The notes under the pieces were generated by a model. It made no database searches and had not been told where the DNA came from. It saw only the letters and a list, made by a program, of their open reading frames with translations. Both the position numbers and the translations under genes were made by a program. DNA of 11,779 nucleotides from JBIOWF01 sp044868295. Lineage in GTDB: Bacteria > Actinomycetota > Actinomycetes > Streptosporangiales > Streptosporangiaceae. Below, piece after piece: positions 1 through 5,603 of this stretch. Each line of letters begins with the position of its first letter. Position 1 is the stretch's first letter. The stretch is from positions 1 to 11,779 of the forward strand of contig JBIOWF010000242.1 of assembly GCA_044868295.1 (NCBI GenBank), read 5' to 3'.

Positions 1-2
1 TG

Positions 3-74
3 GGAGAGTTGTTCGCCCCGATGGCCGAACCCGCCCGCAGCAAGCCGGTGGACATAGAGTTCATCACCGCATGA
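3..74 (+). CDS. C-terminal tail of an unidentified protein (cut by left edge)
   Basis: An open frame enters from the left edge and ends at TGA 72-74, giving about 23 residues that finish ...PVDIEFITA. Its stop overlaps the ATG at 71 in an ATGA arrangement, as in translationally coupled operons, so this was probably the gene just upstream of the flavin monooxygenase remnant in the same operon. The context is arsenic resistance, but the tail is too short to assign a family. The frame itself is clear; that it is a real gene end is inferred from the overlap. Confidence 0.35.
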   Translation, partial: GELFAPMAEPARSKPVDIEFITA

Positions 75-309
75 CGGATGTTGTGGTCATCGGCGCAGGG
101 CGCGGCCATCGAGTCACCTCGCCCCGCTGAAGCTGCGCGGCTCTGACGGGCGCATCCCCGTCGACGGCACCCGAGCGCTCGGCGAGCCCCGCCTGCACCT
201 GCTCGGCTACGGCGACTGGACCGGCCCCGCCTCGGCCACTCGGATCGGCGCCGGGCGTACCAGCAGGAGCCACCCGAGAAGGGCCCCCGCTCCGATGGCA
301 CTGATGTAG
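71..309 (+). pseudogene. Internally deleted ArsO-like flavin-dependent monooxygenase remnant
   Basis: The ATG at 71 opens with MTDVVVIGAG, the start of a Rossmann FAD-binding fold (GxGxxG) as in ArsO/YpdA-like oxidoreductases. After about ten codons this frame is lost and stops at TGA 128-130. Homology resumes in another frame from about 115 with HLAPLKLRGSDGRIPVDGTR and then LHLLGYGDWTGPASATRIGAG, which resembles the C-terminal end of the same family. That frame ends at TAG 307-309, its last codons lying over the antisense pump fragment. The family is usually around 350 residues, so most of the protein, including the NADPH domain, is missing. The scar lies at about 101-114. Matching of both ends to one family is from memory. 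It is not expected to make an enzyme. Confidence 0.62.
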
Positions 310-347
310 ATCGCCACCTGATGGCGTTCCATGGCCTGCTTTGACAC
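207..347 (-). pseudogene. N-terminal fragment of an Acr3/ArsB-like arsenite efflux permease
   Basis: On the minus strand a GTG at 347 (or the ATG at 332) begins a frame containing MERHQVAIYISAIGAGALLGWLL. This resembles the first membrane helix of the bile acid:sodium symporter-type 'arsenic resistance protein' of actinobacteria. The resemblance stops near position 260, after which the frame reads antisense through the flavin monooxygenase remnant and ends at 207. Only one of about ten transmembrane helices is left. A purine-rich AAGGAGGG lies upstream (361-368), so the fragment may still be translated into a roughly 46-residue membrane peptide. The family assignment rests on about 23 residues and is moderate. 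Confidence 0.5.
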
Positions 348-384
348 CCGTGCCCCTCTGCCCTCCTTGGAGTCAACGCAGGTC

Positions 385-415
385 ATCCTAGATAGGGCTG
401 GCGTTCCCCCGGCAA
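385..415 (-). promoter_or_regulatory. Possible promoter with a long 19-bp spacer, facing the pump fragment
   Basis: Read on the minus strand, TTGCCG (415-410) and TAGGAT (390-385) are separated by 19 bp. A 19-20 bp spacer is characteristic of promoters activated by MerR-family regulators, and a MerR remnant lies immediately upstream. No convincing dyad is seen inside the spacer, so the MerR link is inference. Confidence 0.3.
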
Positions 416-418
416 CCG

Positions 419-537
419 CTAGGCCCGGTGGCCGCCGGGGCTGCGGTCTGGTTCGGCGATCAGCCCGCGGCGTTCGTAGTAACGGAGGGTTTGGATGTTG
501 ACCCCGGCACGGCTGCTCCGAGGTCGGCAGGGTGCAC
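419..537 (-). pseudogene. Remnant of a MerR-family regulator (DNA-binding end only)
   Basis: On the minus strand the peptide AGVNIQTLRYYERRGL is followed by IAEPDRSPGGHRA and an immediate stop at 421-419. This is the recognition helix and wing of MerR-family HTH domains (TLRYYERxGL, SPGGHR). The family normally continues with a tyrosine, a second helix pair, a dimerisation coiled coil and a metal-binding tail, all absent here. The expected N-terminus (around GTG 537) is in a different frame from the rest, so there is probably a frameshift or a recombination joint near 510-520 as well. The original ligand cannot be told because the metal site is gone. This is a clear relic, not a working regulator. 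Confidence 0.65.
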
Positions 538-572
538 GCTGAAGGCACCCACTCAGGATCGATTGGCCGGGG

Positions 573-586
573 CCCGGAACGCCGGG
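573..586 (-). terminator. Small GC hairpin directly after the aquaporin stop codon
   Basis: CCCGG (573-577) and CCGGG (582-586) can pair around a 4-nt loop, immediately downstream of the minus-strand stop at 589-587. The stem is only 5 bp and no T-tract follows, so a role as terminator of the arsR-channel transcript is tentative. Confidence 0.22.
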
Positions 587-1312
587 TTAACGCTCGGCGA
601 CGGGATGGGGGACCACGGAATCGGGAGTGTCGAGAGCAGGTCTGCCGAAGAGACCATGGACCAGGAGCAGGCCGAGCACTCCGCCGATGAGCTGCGCGGC
701 GATGAAGCCGGGGACTGACGCGGGGGCGATGCCGGCGAAGGTGTCGGAGAAGGCGCGCCCGATCGTGACGGCGGGGTTGGCGAAGCTGGTCGAGGAGGTG
801 AACCAGTAGGCCGCACCGATGTAGGCGGCCACCGCTGCCGGGGCTGCGGCCGTACGGCCCGAGCGCACTAGACAGAAGATCACCAGCAGCAGGCCTGCGG
901 TTGCCACGATCTCGCCCAGCCACAGGTACGGTGCGGCACGGTCGTGGGCGGACCAGGTGATCGCAGGCTTGTCGAACATGGCGTTGGCCAGGACGGAGCC
1001 ACCGATCGCCCCGAGAATCTGAGCGAGGGTGTACGCGCCGAGGTCGCGCATTGATAGTCCGGTGCCGGTCTGCCTGCCCTGCCACCAGTCGGCCAGCGAG
1101 ACGACCGGGTTGAAGTGGGCCCCCGAAATGGGCCCGAGGATGAGGATCAGCACGGCGAGGCCGAAGACGGTCGCCGTGGAGTTCTGGAGCAACTGGAGAC
1201 CGACGTTCCCGGGGGAGAGGGTCTGGGCCATGATGCCCGAGCCGACGACCACGGTGACGAGCAGGGCAGTGCCGGCGAACTCGGCGAGCAGGCGGCGGCG
1301 CAGGGTGATCAC
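587..1312 (-). CDS. Aquaporin-family (MIP) channel, AqpS-like, probable arsenite exit channel
   Basis: A 241-residue integral membrane protein of the MIP family, predicted to have six helices and two re-entrant half-helices. The first signature is SGAHFNPVVSL, with N68-P69-V70 in place of NPA. The second is SFANPAVTIGR, with N179-P180-A181 and the selectivity-filter arginine R186. The GTG start at 1312 overlaps the arsR stop (GTGA), which fixes the start and implies translational coupling with arsR. In the arsR/aqpS/arsC arrangement of Sinorhizobium meliloti, the channel lets As(OH)3 made by ArsC flow out down its gradient, and the same role is inferred here from context. The protein is a full-length MIP, slightly short at the N-terminus. 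Glycerol or water transport cannot be excluded from sequence. Expression should follow ArsR derepression. Confidence 0.9.
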   Translation of the reverse strand: MITLRRRLLAEFAGTALLVTVVVGSGIMAQTLSPGNVGLQLLQNSTATVFGLAVLILILGPISGAHFNPVVSLADWWQGRQTGTGLSMRDLGAYTLAQILGAIGGSVLANAMFDKPAITWSAHDRAAPYLWLGEIVATAGLLLVIFCLVRSGRTAAAPAAVAAYIGAAYWFTSSTSFANPAVTIGRAFSDTFAGIAPASVPGFIAAQLIGGVLGLLLVHGLFGRPALDTPDSVVPHPVAER

Positions 1313-1656
1313 GGGGTTGCCCCGGCGGGGAGTTGGAGCAGAGAGGACAGCTCGGCGAGCCGGTCGGGGACGATGCGGTAGTAGACCCAGGAGGCGCGGC
1401 GCTCGGAGGTGAGCAGGCCGACCTCCTTGAGTACCTTCAAGTGGTGGCTGATGGTCGGCTGGGACAGGTCGAAGGCGGCGGTCAGATCGCACACGCAGGC
1501 TTCGCCACCCTCGTGGCTGGCCACAATGGAGACGATGCGCAGCCGTACCGGGTCGCCCAAGGCCTTGAAGACTTTCGCTAAACCCGACGCCTGCTCGGGC
1601 TGGAGCGGCTCCCGAGCCAGCGGCGAACAGCACTCCAGGACGGTCAACGGCTCCAC
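1309..1656 (-). CDS. arsR: ArsR/SmtB-family arsenite-responsive repressor
   Basis: A 115-residue winged-helix repressor. Residues 26-45 (LAKVFKALGDPVRLRIVSI) and the recognition helix DLSQPTISHHLKVLKEVGL (63-81) are typical ArsR/SmtB, followed by the wing and VYYRI. Candidate As(III) ligands are C9-C10 in LECCSPL and C54/C56 in EACVCDL. The N-terminal Cys pair plus a helix-3 Cys resembles the Corynebacterium glutamicum ArsR site, while CVC also resembles the E. coli ELCVCDL motif. I chose GTG 1656, after a G-rich stretch. The longer frame begins at a TTG (1701) inside the operator palindrome, which is unlikely. arsR heads an operon with the aquaporin gene (4-nt overlap) and diverges from arsC. 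It should repress both transcripts and its own through the palindrome at 1671-1702. Confidence 0.93.
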   Translation of the reverse strand: MEPLTVLECCSPLAREPLQPEQASGLAKVFKALGDPVRLRIVSIVASHEGGEACVCDLTAAFDLSQPTISHHLKVLKEVGLLTSERRASWVYYRIVPDRLAELSSLLQLPAGATP

Positions 1657-1670
1657 CCGGCTACCCCCAC

Positions 1671-1702
1671 ATTGATGGTCGTCGATTTCGACTAGTATCA
1701 AT
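1671..1702. promoter_or_regulatory. Palindromic ArsR operator shared by divergent arsR and arsC
   Basis: A nested inverted repeat is centred between 1686 and 1687. The outer arms are ATTGAT (1671-1676) and ATCAAT (1697-1702); the inner arms are GTCGA (1681-1685) and TCGAC (1688-1692), with 4-nt unpaired steps on each side. It lies in the divergent region between arsR and arsC, where ArsR operators are expected. The symmetry is seen directly; binding by this ArsR is inferred. Confidence 0.62.
1672..1701 (+). promoter_or_regulatory. Probable arsC promoter formed by the operator arms
   Basis: TTGATG (1672-1677) and TATCAA (1696-1701) fit -35 and -10 boxes with an 18-bp spacer, upstream of the arsC RBS AGGAGGAG (1716-1723). 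On the other strand TTGATA (1701-1696) is a similar -35 for arsR, with a weaker -10 in the opposite arm. Bound repressor would therefore cover both core promoters. The assignment is from consensus matching only. Confidence 0.4.
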
Positions 1703-1727
1703 ATAGCCGTCGCTCAGGAGGAGTTCC

Positions 1728-2132
1728 GTGTCCGACCAGAAGCCCAGCGTCCTGTTCGTCTGCGTGCACAACGCCGGCCGCTCCCAGATGGCCGCCGGAT
1801 GGCTCACCGACCTGGCCGGCGACCGCATCGAGGTGCGGTCCGCCGGGTCCGCGCCCGCTGCTGAGGTGAACCCCGTCGCTGTCGAGGCCATGGCCGAAGT
1901 CGGGGTCGACATCACCGACCAGCAGCCGAAGATCCTGACGACCGAGGCCGTCGAGGCATCCGACGTGGTGATCACGATGGGCTGCGGCGACGCCTGCCCG
2001 ATCTTCCCCGGCAAGCGCTACGAGGACTGGCAACTCGATGACCCGGCCGGTCAGGGCATTGAGGCGGTCAGGCCGATCCGCGACGAGATCCGCGCCAGGA
2101 TCGAGAAGCTGATCTCTGAACTCACTCGATAA
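1728..2132 (+). CDS. arsC: Arsenate reductase, LMW-phosphatase fold (probably mycothiol-linked)
   Basis: A 134-residue cytoplasmic enzyme that reduces As(V) to As(III). The P-loop is C12-VHNAG-R18-S (CX5RS), the anion-binding site shared with low-molecular-weight protein tyrosine phosphatases. Further cysteines C86 and C90 occur in MGCGDACPIFPGKRYEDW, and an acidic DDP motif (104-106) follows. In actinobacteria, close relatives (C. glutamicum ArsC1/ArsC2) form an arsenate-mycothiol adduct that mycoredoxin reduces, whereas thioredoxin-linked enzymes use a three-Cys relay. The CGDAC spacing leaves both possible, and mycothiol is preferred from the taxon. GTG 1728 follows a strong RBS (AGGAGGAG, 1716-1723). 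The gene diverges from arsR and should be induced by arsenite. Its product would exit through the adjacent MIP channel. Confidence 0.95.
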   Translation: MSDQKPSVLFVCVHNAGRSQMAAGWLTDLAGDRIEVRSAGSAPAAEVNPVAVEAMAEVGVDITDQQPKILTTEAVEASDVVITMGCGDACPIFPGKRYEDWQLDDPAGQGIEAVRPIRDEIRARIEKLISELTR

Positions 2133-2400
2133 CGCTGCTCGGCCGTTCCAGGAAGACCACGTCTCACCACACGCCGTGGTGGCACCCGATGCGCTCACGG
2201 GTGCCGACCATGCGCAAGCCCAAGGCCTGGTGCAGCGTGAGGCTCGCGGCGTTCTCCGGAAAGATCCCGGACTGGATGGTCCAAATCCCGGCGTCCTCAG
2301 AGGCGACGACGAACGCCGTCATCAGCGCCCGGCCGATCCCTTGAGCCTGACAGCCGGGGTGCACACAGACGCTGTTGCTCCACCACACCGGCAAGGCCGG
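2122..2400 (-). pseudogene. Truncated ArsN-like GNAT acetyltransferase with in-frame stop
   Basis: On the minus strand the frame from about 2400 encodes WSNSVCVHPGCQAQGIGRAL, the acetyl-CoA-binding motif A of GNAT enzymes. It continues with GIWTIQSGIFPENAASLTLH and GTRERIGCHHGVW, a C-terminal half like the phosphinothricin/arsinothricin acetyltransferase (ArsN) group. It then meets TGA at 2166-2164, but the same frame continues as DVVFLERPSSVIE to a second TGA at 2124-2122. This matches the normal family ending (HHGxWRDV), so a single CGA-to-TGA change explains the premature stop. The N-terminal half of about 80 residues is missing; the fragment ends about 5-10 bp from the SRAP stop codon. 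The authentic 3' end overlaps arsC by 11 nt. The result is a pseudogene with two independent lesions. Confidence 0.7.
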
Positions 2401-2404
2401 ACAC

Positions 2405-3160
2405 CTAGAAGAGGGTGCCTCCGGTCTCGGCGGGCGGGTCCTGCTGGGGGTCGACGAGCTCGGGGCCGTTGTTGCGAACGTCGTTGACCGAGGTCGACAC
2501 CGCGTACGCCTCGAGCCTTTCCGAACTCGCCGGGACCAGCAGCTGCGCCGCGGCCGTGACTCGGGGATCCAGCCACTCCGCCCAGCGCTCCCGCTCGATC
2601 ATCATCGGCATGCGGTCGTGGATCCGGCCCACCTCGTCCTCGGCCGTCGTGGTGATGACCGTGCACGTGCACAGCCATTTGAGCGGGTCCTCGTCGGACC
2701 GGGTCAGGTCCTTCCAGAACTCGTAGAGCCCCGCCATCGCCAGCACGCCGCCGTCCGCGCGGCGGATGAAATATGGCTGCTTGGTCTTCTTGTCGAGTCG
2801 CTCCCACTCGAAATAGCCGTCCGCGGGGATCAGGCAACGCCTGGACGCGAAGGCCTTGCGGAACGCCGGCTTCTCCGCGAGCGTCTCCACCCGGGCGTTG
2901 ATCAGCCGGGATCCGATCGACGGATCCTTCGCCCAGCTCGGCACCAGTCCCCATCTCACCACGCGCAACTGCCTGACCGGCCGCTCTGAAGCGCTGTCGC
3001 CGTCCGCCTTGGGGATCCGGCTGAGCACGGCGTAGACGTCCTTGGTCGGCGCGACGTTGTAGTCGGCCGCCAGTTCCTGATCGGCCGCCCCGTCGAGCTC
3101 GATCTCGAACTCCTCAAGCAACTCGTGCTTCTCCCGCGCCGACGCGTACCTCCCGCACAT
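2405..3160 (-). CDS. SRAP-domain protein (YedK/HMCES family), abasic-site DNA-protein crosslinker
   Basis: A 251-residue SOS response-associated peptidase (SRAP) protein. The family forms a stable thiazolidine link between the N-terminal cysteine and abasic sites in single-stranded DNA, shielding them during replication. Visible features are MCGRYAS (Cys2 exposed after Met removal), N35 in YNVAPT, R90 in NARVET, the GYFEW motif with E118, and H181 in GRIHDRMP, all matching the known active site. The start at 3160 is fixed because Cys must be residue 2; an in-frame start three codons upstream (3169) would bury it. A G-rich RBS precedes it. The gene diverges from aroA across 129 bp, the same neighbourhood as Rv3226c-aroA in mycobacteria. 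I found no obvious actinobacterial LexA box (TCGAAC-N4-GTTCGA) upstream. Confidence 0.95.
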   Translation of the reverse strand: MCGRYASAREKHELLEEFEIELDGAADQELAADYNVAPTKDVYAVLSRIPKADGDSASERPVRQLRVVRWGLVPSWAKDPSIGSRLINARVETLAEKPAFRKAFASRRCLIPADGYFEWERLDKKTKQPYFIRRADGGVLAMAGLYEFWKDLTRSDEDPLKWLCTCTVITTTAEDEVGRIHDRMPMMIERERWAEWLDPRVTAAAQLLVPASSERLEAYAVSTSVNDVRNNGPELVDPQQDPPAETGGTLF

Positions 3161-3255
3161 ACCCCCCACCCTGCCACTCCGCGAAAGCGCCTACATCATC
3201 ATCCCGAATCCCACATCGTCCCGTTTCCGCGCGAGGGCGCGCCGGAAGATCTTTC

Positions 3256-3282
3256 TGTGACCGGAGCGGGTCCCGGTAGGCT
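3256..3282 (+). promoter_or_regulatory. Possible aroA promoter giving a leaderless transcript
   Basis: TAGGCT (3277-3282) fits an actinobacterial -10 (TANNNT) and ends 7 nt before the aroA ATG at 3290, with a weak -35-like TGTGAC (3256-3261) upstream at a short 15-bp spacing. No RBS is seen before the ATG. Together these suggest transcription starts at or beside the start codon. Confidence 0.35.
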
Positions 3283-3289
3283 TCTGTGC

Positions 3290-4567
3290 ATGTCCGCTCC
3301 CTTGTGGCCCGCTCCGCTCGCGACCGGCCCGGTCGACGCGACCGTCCGCCTGCCCGGCTCCAAGTCGGTGACCAATCGCGCGCTGCTGCTCGCCGCGCTG
3401 GCCGACGCCCCCGGAGTCGTACGGCTCGCGCTGCGCAGCCGGGACGCGGATCTGATGGTGGCGGCGCTGCGGGCCCTCGGGGCCGGCATGACCGCCTCCA
3501 ACGAAAGCGTCTCCAGCGTCGACTGGGCGATCACGCCCGGCCCGATCAGGGGCGCCGCGTCCATCGACGTCGGCTTGGCCGGGACCGTGATGCGCTTCCT
3601 CCCCGCGGTGGCGGCGCTCGCCGACGGCGAGGTGTTCTTCGACGGCGACCCGCACGCGCGCAAGCGCCCGATGGGCCCCATCCTGGGCGCGCTGCGGTCG
3701 CTGGGCGCGTCCATCGACAACGACGCGCTGCCGTTCACGATCCGCGGCCCCGTCACCGGCGGTGAGGTGATCCTCGACGCCTCGGTCTCCTCGCAGATGG
3801 TGTCCGGCCTCCTGCTCGCCGGCGCGCGCTTCGAGAAGGGCCTGACCGTACGGCACAGCGGGCCGCCTGTCCCATCCATGCCGCACATCGCGATGACCGT
3901 GCAGATGCTCCGCCAGGCCGGGGTCGAGGTGGACGACACCGAGCAGGATGTGTGGCGGGTGGAGCCCGGCCCCGTCCGCGCCCGGGACGTCACCGTCGAG
4001 CCTGACCTGTCGAACGCGGCGCCCTTCCTGGCCGCCGCCCTGGTCACCGGCGGCACCGTGGTCGTCCCCGACTGGCCGGAGGAGACGACGCAGGGCGGGG
4101 ACCAGCTCCGCCACCTGCTGGCCCAGATGGGCGCCACGGTGACGCGCCGCCCGGACGGCCTGGCGGTGACGGGCGGTGGCGGCATCTCGGGCATCGACGC
4201 GAACCTGCACGAGGTCAGCGAGCTGACCCCCACGATCGCGGCGCTCGCCGCGCTGGCCGACGGGCCGTCCCGCATCAGCGGCGTCGCCCATATCCGCGGC
4301 CACGAGACCGACCGAATCGCCGCGCTCGCCACTGAGATCAACCGGCTGGGCGGCGAGGCCCGCGAGACCGAGGACGGCCTGGAGATCAGTCCGAGACCGC
4401 TGTCCGGAGGGGTCTTCCACAGCTACGAGGACCATCGGATGGCCACCGCGGGCGCGGTGATCGGCCTGGCGGTGCCCGGCGTAGAGGTGGAGAACATCGC
4501 CACCACGGCCAAGACGCTGCCCGAGTTCGCCGAGATGTGGGCGACCATGCTGCGCGGCGCGCGGTGA
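3290..4567 (+). CDS. aroA: 3-phosphoshikimate 1-carboxyvinyltransferase (EPSP synthase)
   Basis: A 425-residue enzyme that transfers the enolpyruvyl group of PEP to shikimate-3-phosphate, step six of the shikimate pathway. It has LPGSKSVTNRALLLAALA (K25, S26, R30), LAGTVMRFLP (97-104), RKRPMGP with R126, SSQMVSGLLLAG (167-178), HEVSELTPTIAALAAL with E311 at the catalytic acid position, RGHETDR (336-342), EDHRMA (380-385) and TAKTLPEF with K408. LAGT for the usual NAGT, and ELTP for D at the catalytic acid, are normal in actinobacterial AroA such as that of M. tuberculosis. ATG 3290 gives the expected N-terminus; the frame stays open further upstream (to 3125), but that part overlaps the SRAP gene. 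Sequence alone does not settle glyphosate sensitivity. rsgA follows after 43 nt, probably on the same transcript. Confidence 0.97.
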   Translation: MSAPLWPAPLATGPVDATVRLPGSKSVTNRALLLAALADAPGVVRLALRSRDADLMVAALRALGAGMTASNESVSSVDWAITPGPIRGAASIDVGLAGTVMRFLPAVAALADGEVFFDGDPHARKRPMGPILGALRSLGASIDNDALPFTIRGPVTGGEVILDASVSSQMVSGLLLAGARFEKGLTVRHSGPPVPSMPHIAMTVQMLRQAGVEVDDTEQDVWRVEPGPVRARDVTVEPDLSNAAPFLAAALVTGGTVVVPDWPEETTQGGDQLRHLLAQMGATVTRRPDGLAVTGGGGISGIDANLHEVSELTPTIAALAALADGPSRISGVAHIRGHETDRIAALATEINRLGGEARETEDGLEISPRPLSGGVFHSYEDHRMATAGAVIGLAVPGVEVENIATTAKTLPEFAEMWATMLRGAR

Positions 4568-4610
4568 CGCGCATTCCCGCCGCTCGCGCCACGGCTGCCG
4601 GGGGGCGGAA

Positions 4611-5603
4611 ATGGGGGCGGAAAAGCTGAGAAGGCGGGAGTACGACGAGGACGACGTCAGGGTCAGGCCGGGCCGGGGCTCGCGGCCGAGGACCCGGATC
4701 CGTCCTGCGCACGAGCAAGCGGTGGAGGGCTTCGTGGTGGCCGTCGACCGGGGTCGCTTCACGTGCCTGGTCGGCTCCGCCCTGGTCGTCGCGATGAAGG
4801 CCCGTGAGCTGGGCCGTAAGGGCATCGTCGTGGGCGACCGGGTCGCGATCGTGGGCGACGTGAGCGGGCAACCCGACGCTCTCGCGCGGATCGTCCGCCG
4901 GGAGGAGCGCGGCTCGATGCTGCGGCGCAGCGCCGACGACACCGACGACATCGAGCGGCCGATCGTCGCGAACGCCGACCAGCTCGTCATCGTCACCGCG
5001 CTGGCCGACCCTCCGCCCCGCCCCCGGATGATCGACCGGATGCTCGTGGCGGCGTTCGACGCCGACATCGAACCGCTGCTCTGCCTGACCAAGGCGGATC
5101 TCGCCACCGCCGACGAGCTGGTGTCCCTCTATGAGCCGCTCGGCGTGCCGTACCTCGTGGTGCGGAAGGGCGGCCCACTGGAGGAGCTCCGCGACCATCT
5201 GAAGGACCGGATCAGCGTCCTGGTCGGCCATTCGGGCGTCGGGAAGTCCACGCTGGTCAACGCCCTGGTGCCGACGGCCGACCGAGCGGTCTCACACGTC
5301 AACGCGGTCACCGGCCGCGGCAGGCACACCTCGTCCTCGGCGGTGGCGCTCGAGCTGCCGGGCGGCGGCTGGATCATCGACACGCCGGGCGTGCGCAGCT
5401 TCGGCCTCGCCCACGTGTCCGTCGAGACGGTGCTCGCCTCCTTCCCCGACCTGAACGAGGCAACGGTCGACTGCCCCAAGGGCTGCACCCATCTGGGCGA
5501 GGAGTGCGCGCTCAACCGGTTCGTCGCGGAGGGTCACGCCGACCCCGTCCGGCTGGAATCGCTGCGGCGTCTCCTCGTCAGCCGGGAAGGCGACGACGAC
5601 TGA
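4611..5603 (+). CDS. rsgA: Small ribosomal subunit biogenesis GTPase RsgA
   Basis: A 330-residue circularly permuted GTPase that acts late in 30S subunit assembly, triggering release of assembly factors on GTP hydrolysis. The order is a basic N-terminal extension (1-35), an OB-fold (about 38-100), and then the permuted G domain: TKAD (160-163, G4) comes before GHSGVGKST (206-214, G1), followed by DTPG (257-260, G3). A C-terminal zinc finger has C288, C292, H294 and C299 in DCPKGCTHLGEEC. All motifs are intact and the length is usual. ATG 4611 follows a G-rich RBS (about 4598-4604). It lies 43 nt after aroA in the same direction, as in mycobacteria (Rv3227-Rv3228), so co-transcription is likely. 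Confidence 0.95.
   Translation: MGAEKLRRREYDEDDVRVRPGRGSRPRTRIRPAHEQAVEGFVVAVDRGRFTCLVGSALVVAMKARELGRKGIVVGDRVAIVGDVSGQPDALARIVRREERGSMLRRSADDTDDIERPIVANADQLVIVTALADPPPRPRMIDRMLVAAFDADIEPLLCLTKADLATADELVSLYEPLGVPYLVVRKGGPLEELRDHLKDRISVLVGHSGVGKSTLVNALVPTADRAVSHVNAVTGRGRHTSSSAVALELPGGGWIIDTPGVRSFGLAHVSVETVLASFPDLNEATVDCPKGCTHLGEECALNRFVAEGHADPVRLESLRRLLVSREGDDD

Noticed and set aside
207..1085. Minus-strand 292-codon open frame across the channel 3' end, MerR relic and pump fragment
   Set aside because: Most of it is out of frame with the recognisable channel and MerR peptides; only its last ~46 codons have meaning (the pump fragment).
1657..1701. Extended ArsR N-terminus starting at TTG 1701
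   Set aside because: Would place coding sequence inside the operator and promoter arms and lacks an RBS; GTG 1656 gives the usual family start.
2165..2181. Perfect 6-bp stem (CACCAC / GTGGTG) as an arsC terminator
   Set aside because: It encodes the conserved HHG of the acetyltransferase remnant and has no T-tract, so the symmetry is better explained by coding sequence; a chance terminator role is possible but unsupported.
1..2400. Insertion sequence or transposase driving the island's decay
   Set aside because: No transposase peptide, terminal inverted repeats or target duplications were recognisable; deletions look simple.
3161..3289. SOS (LexA) box upstream of the SRAP gene
   Set aside because: No TCGAAC-N4-GTTCGA-like site was found in the divergent region.
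3575..4225. AroA with LAGT for NAGT and Glu for the catalytic Asp
   Set aside because: Both are normal for actinobacterial EPSP synthases such as the M. tuberculosis enzyme, so not evidence of altered function.
3191..5107. Long minus-strand open frame (638 codons) opposite aroA and rsgA
   Set aside because: Antisense of two clear enzymes in high-GC DNA, with a low-complexity Arg/His/Ala-rich translation and no recognisable domain; a frame shadow.
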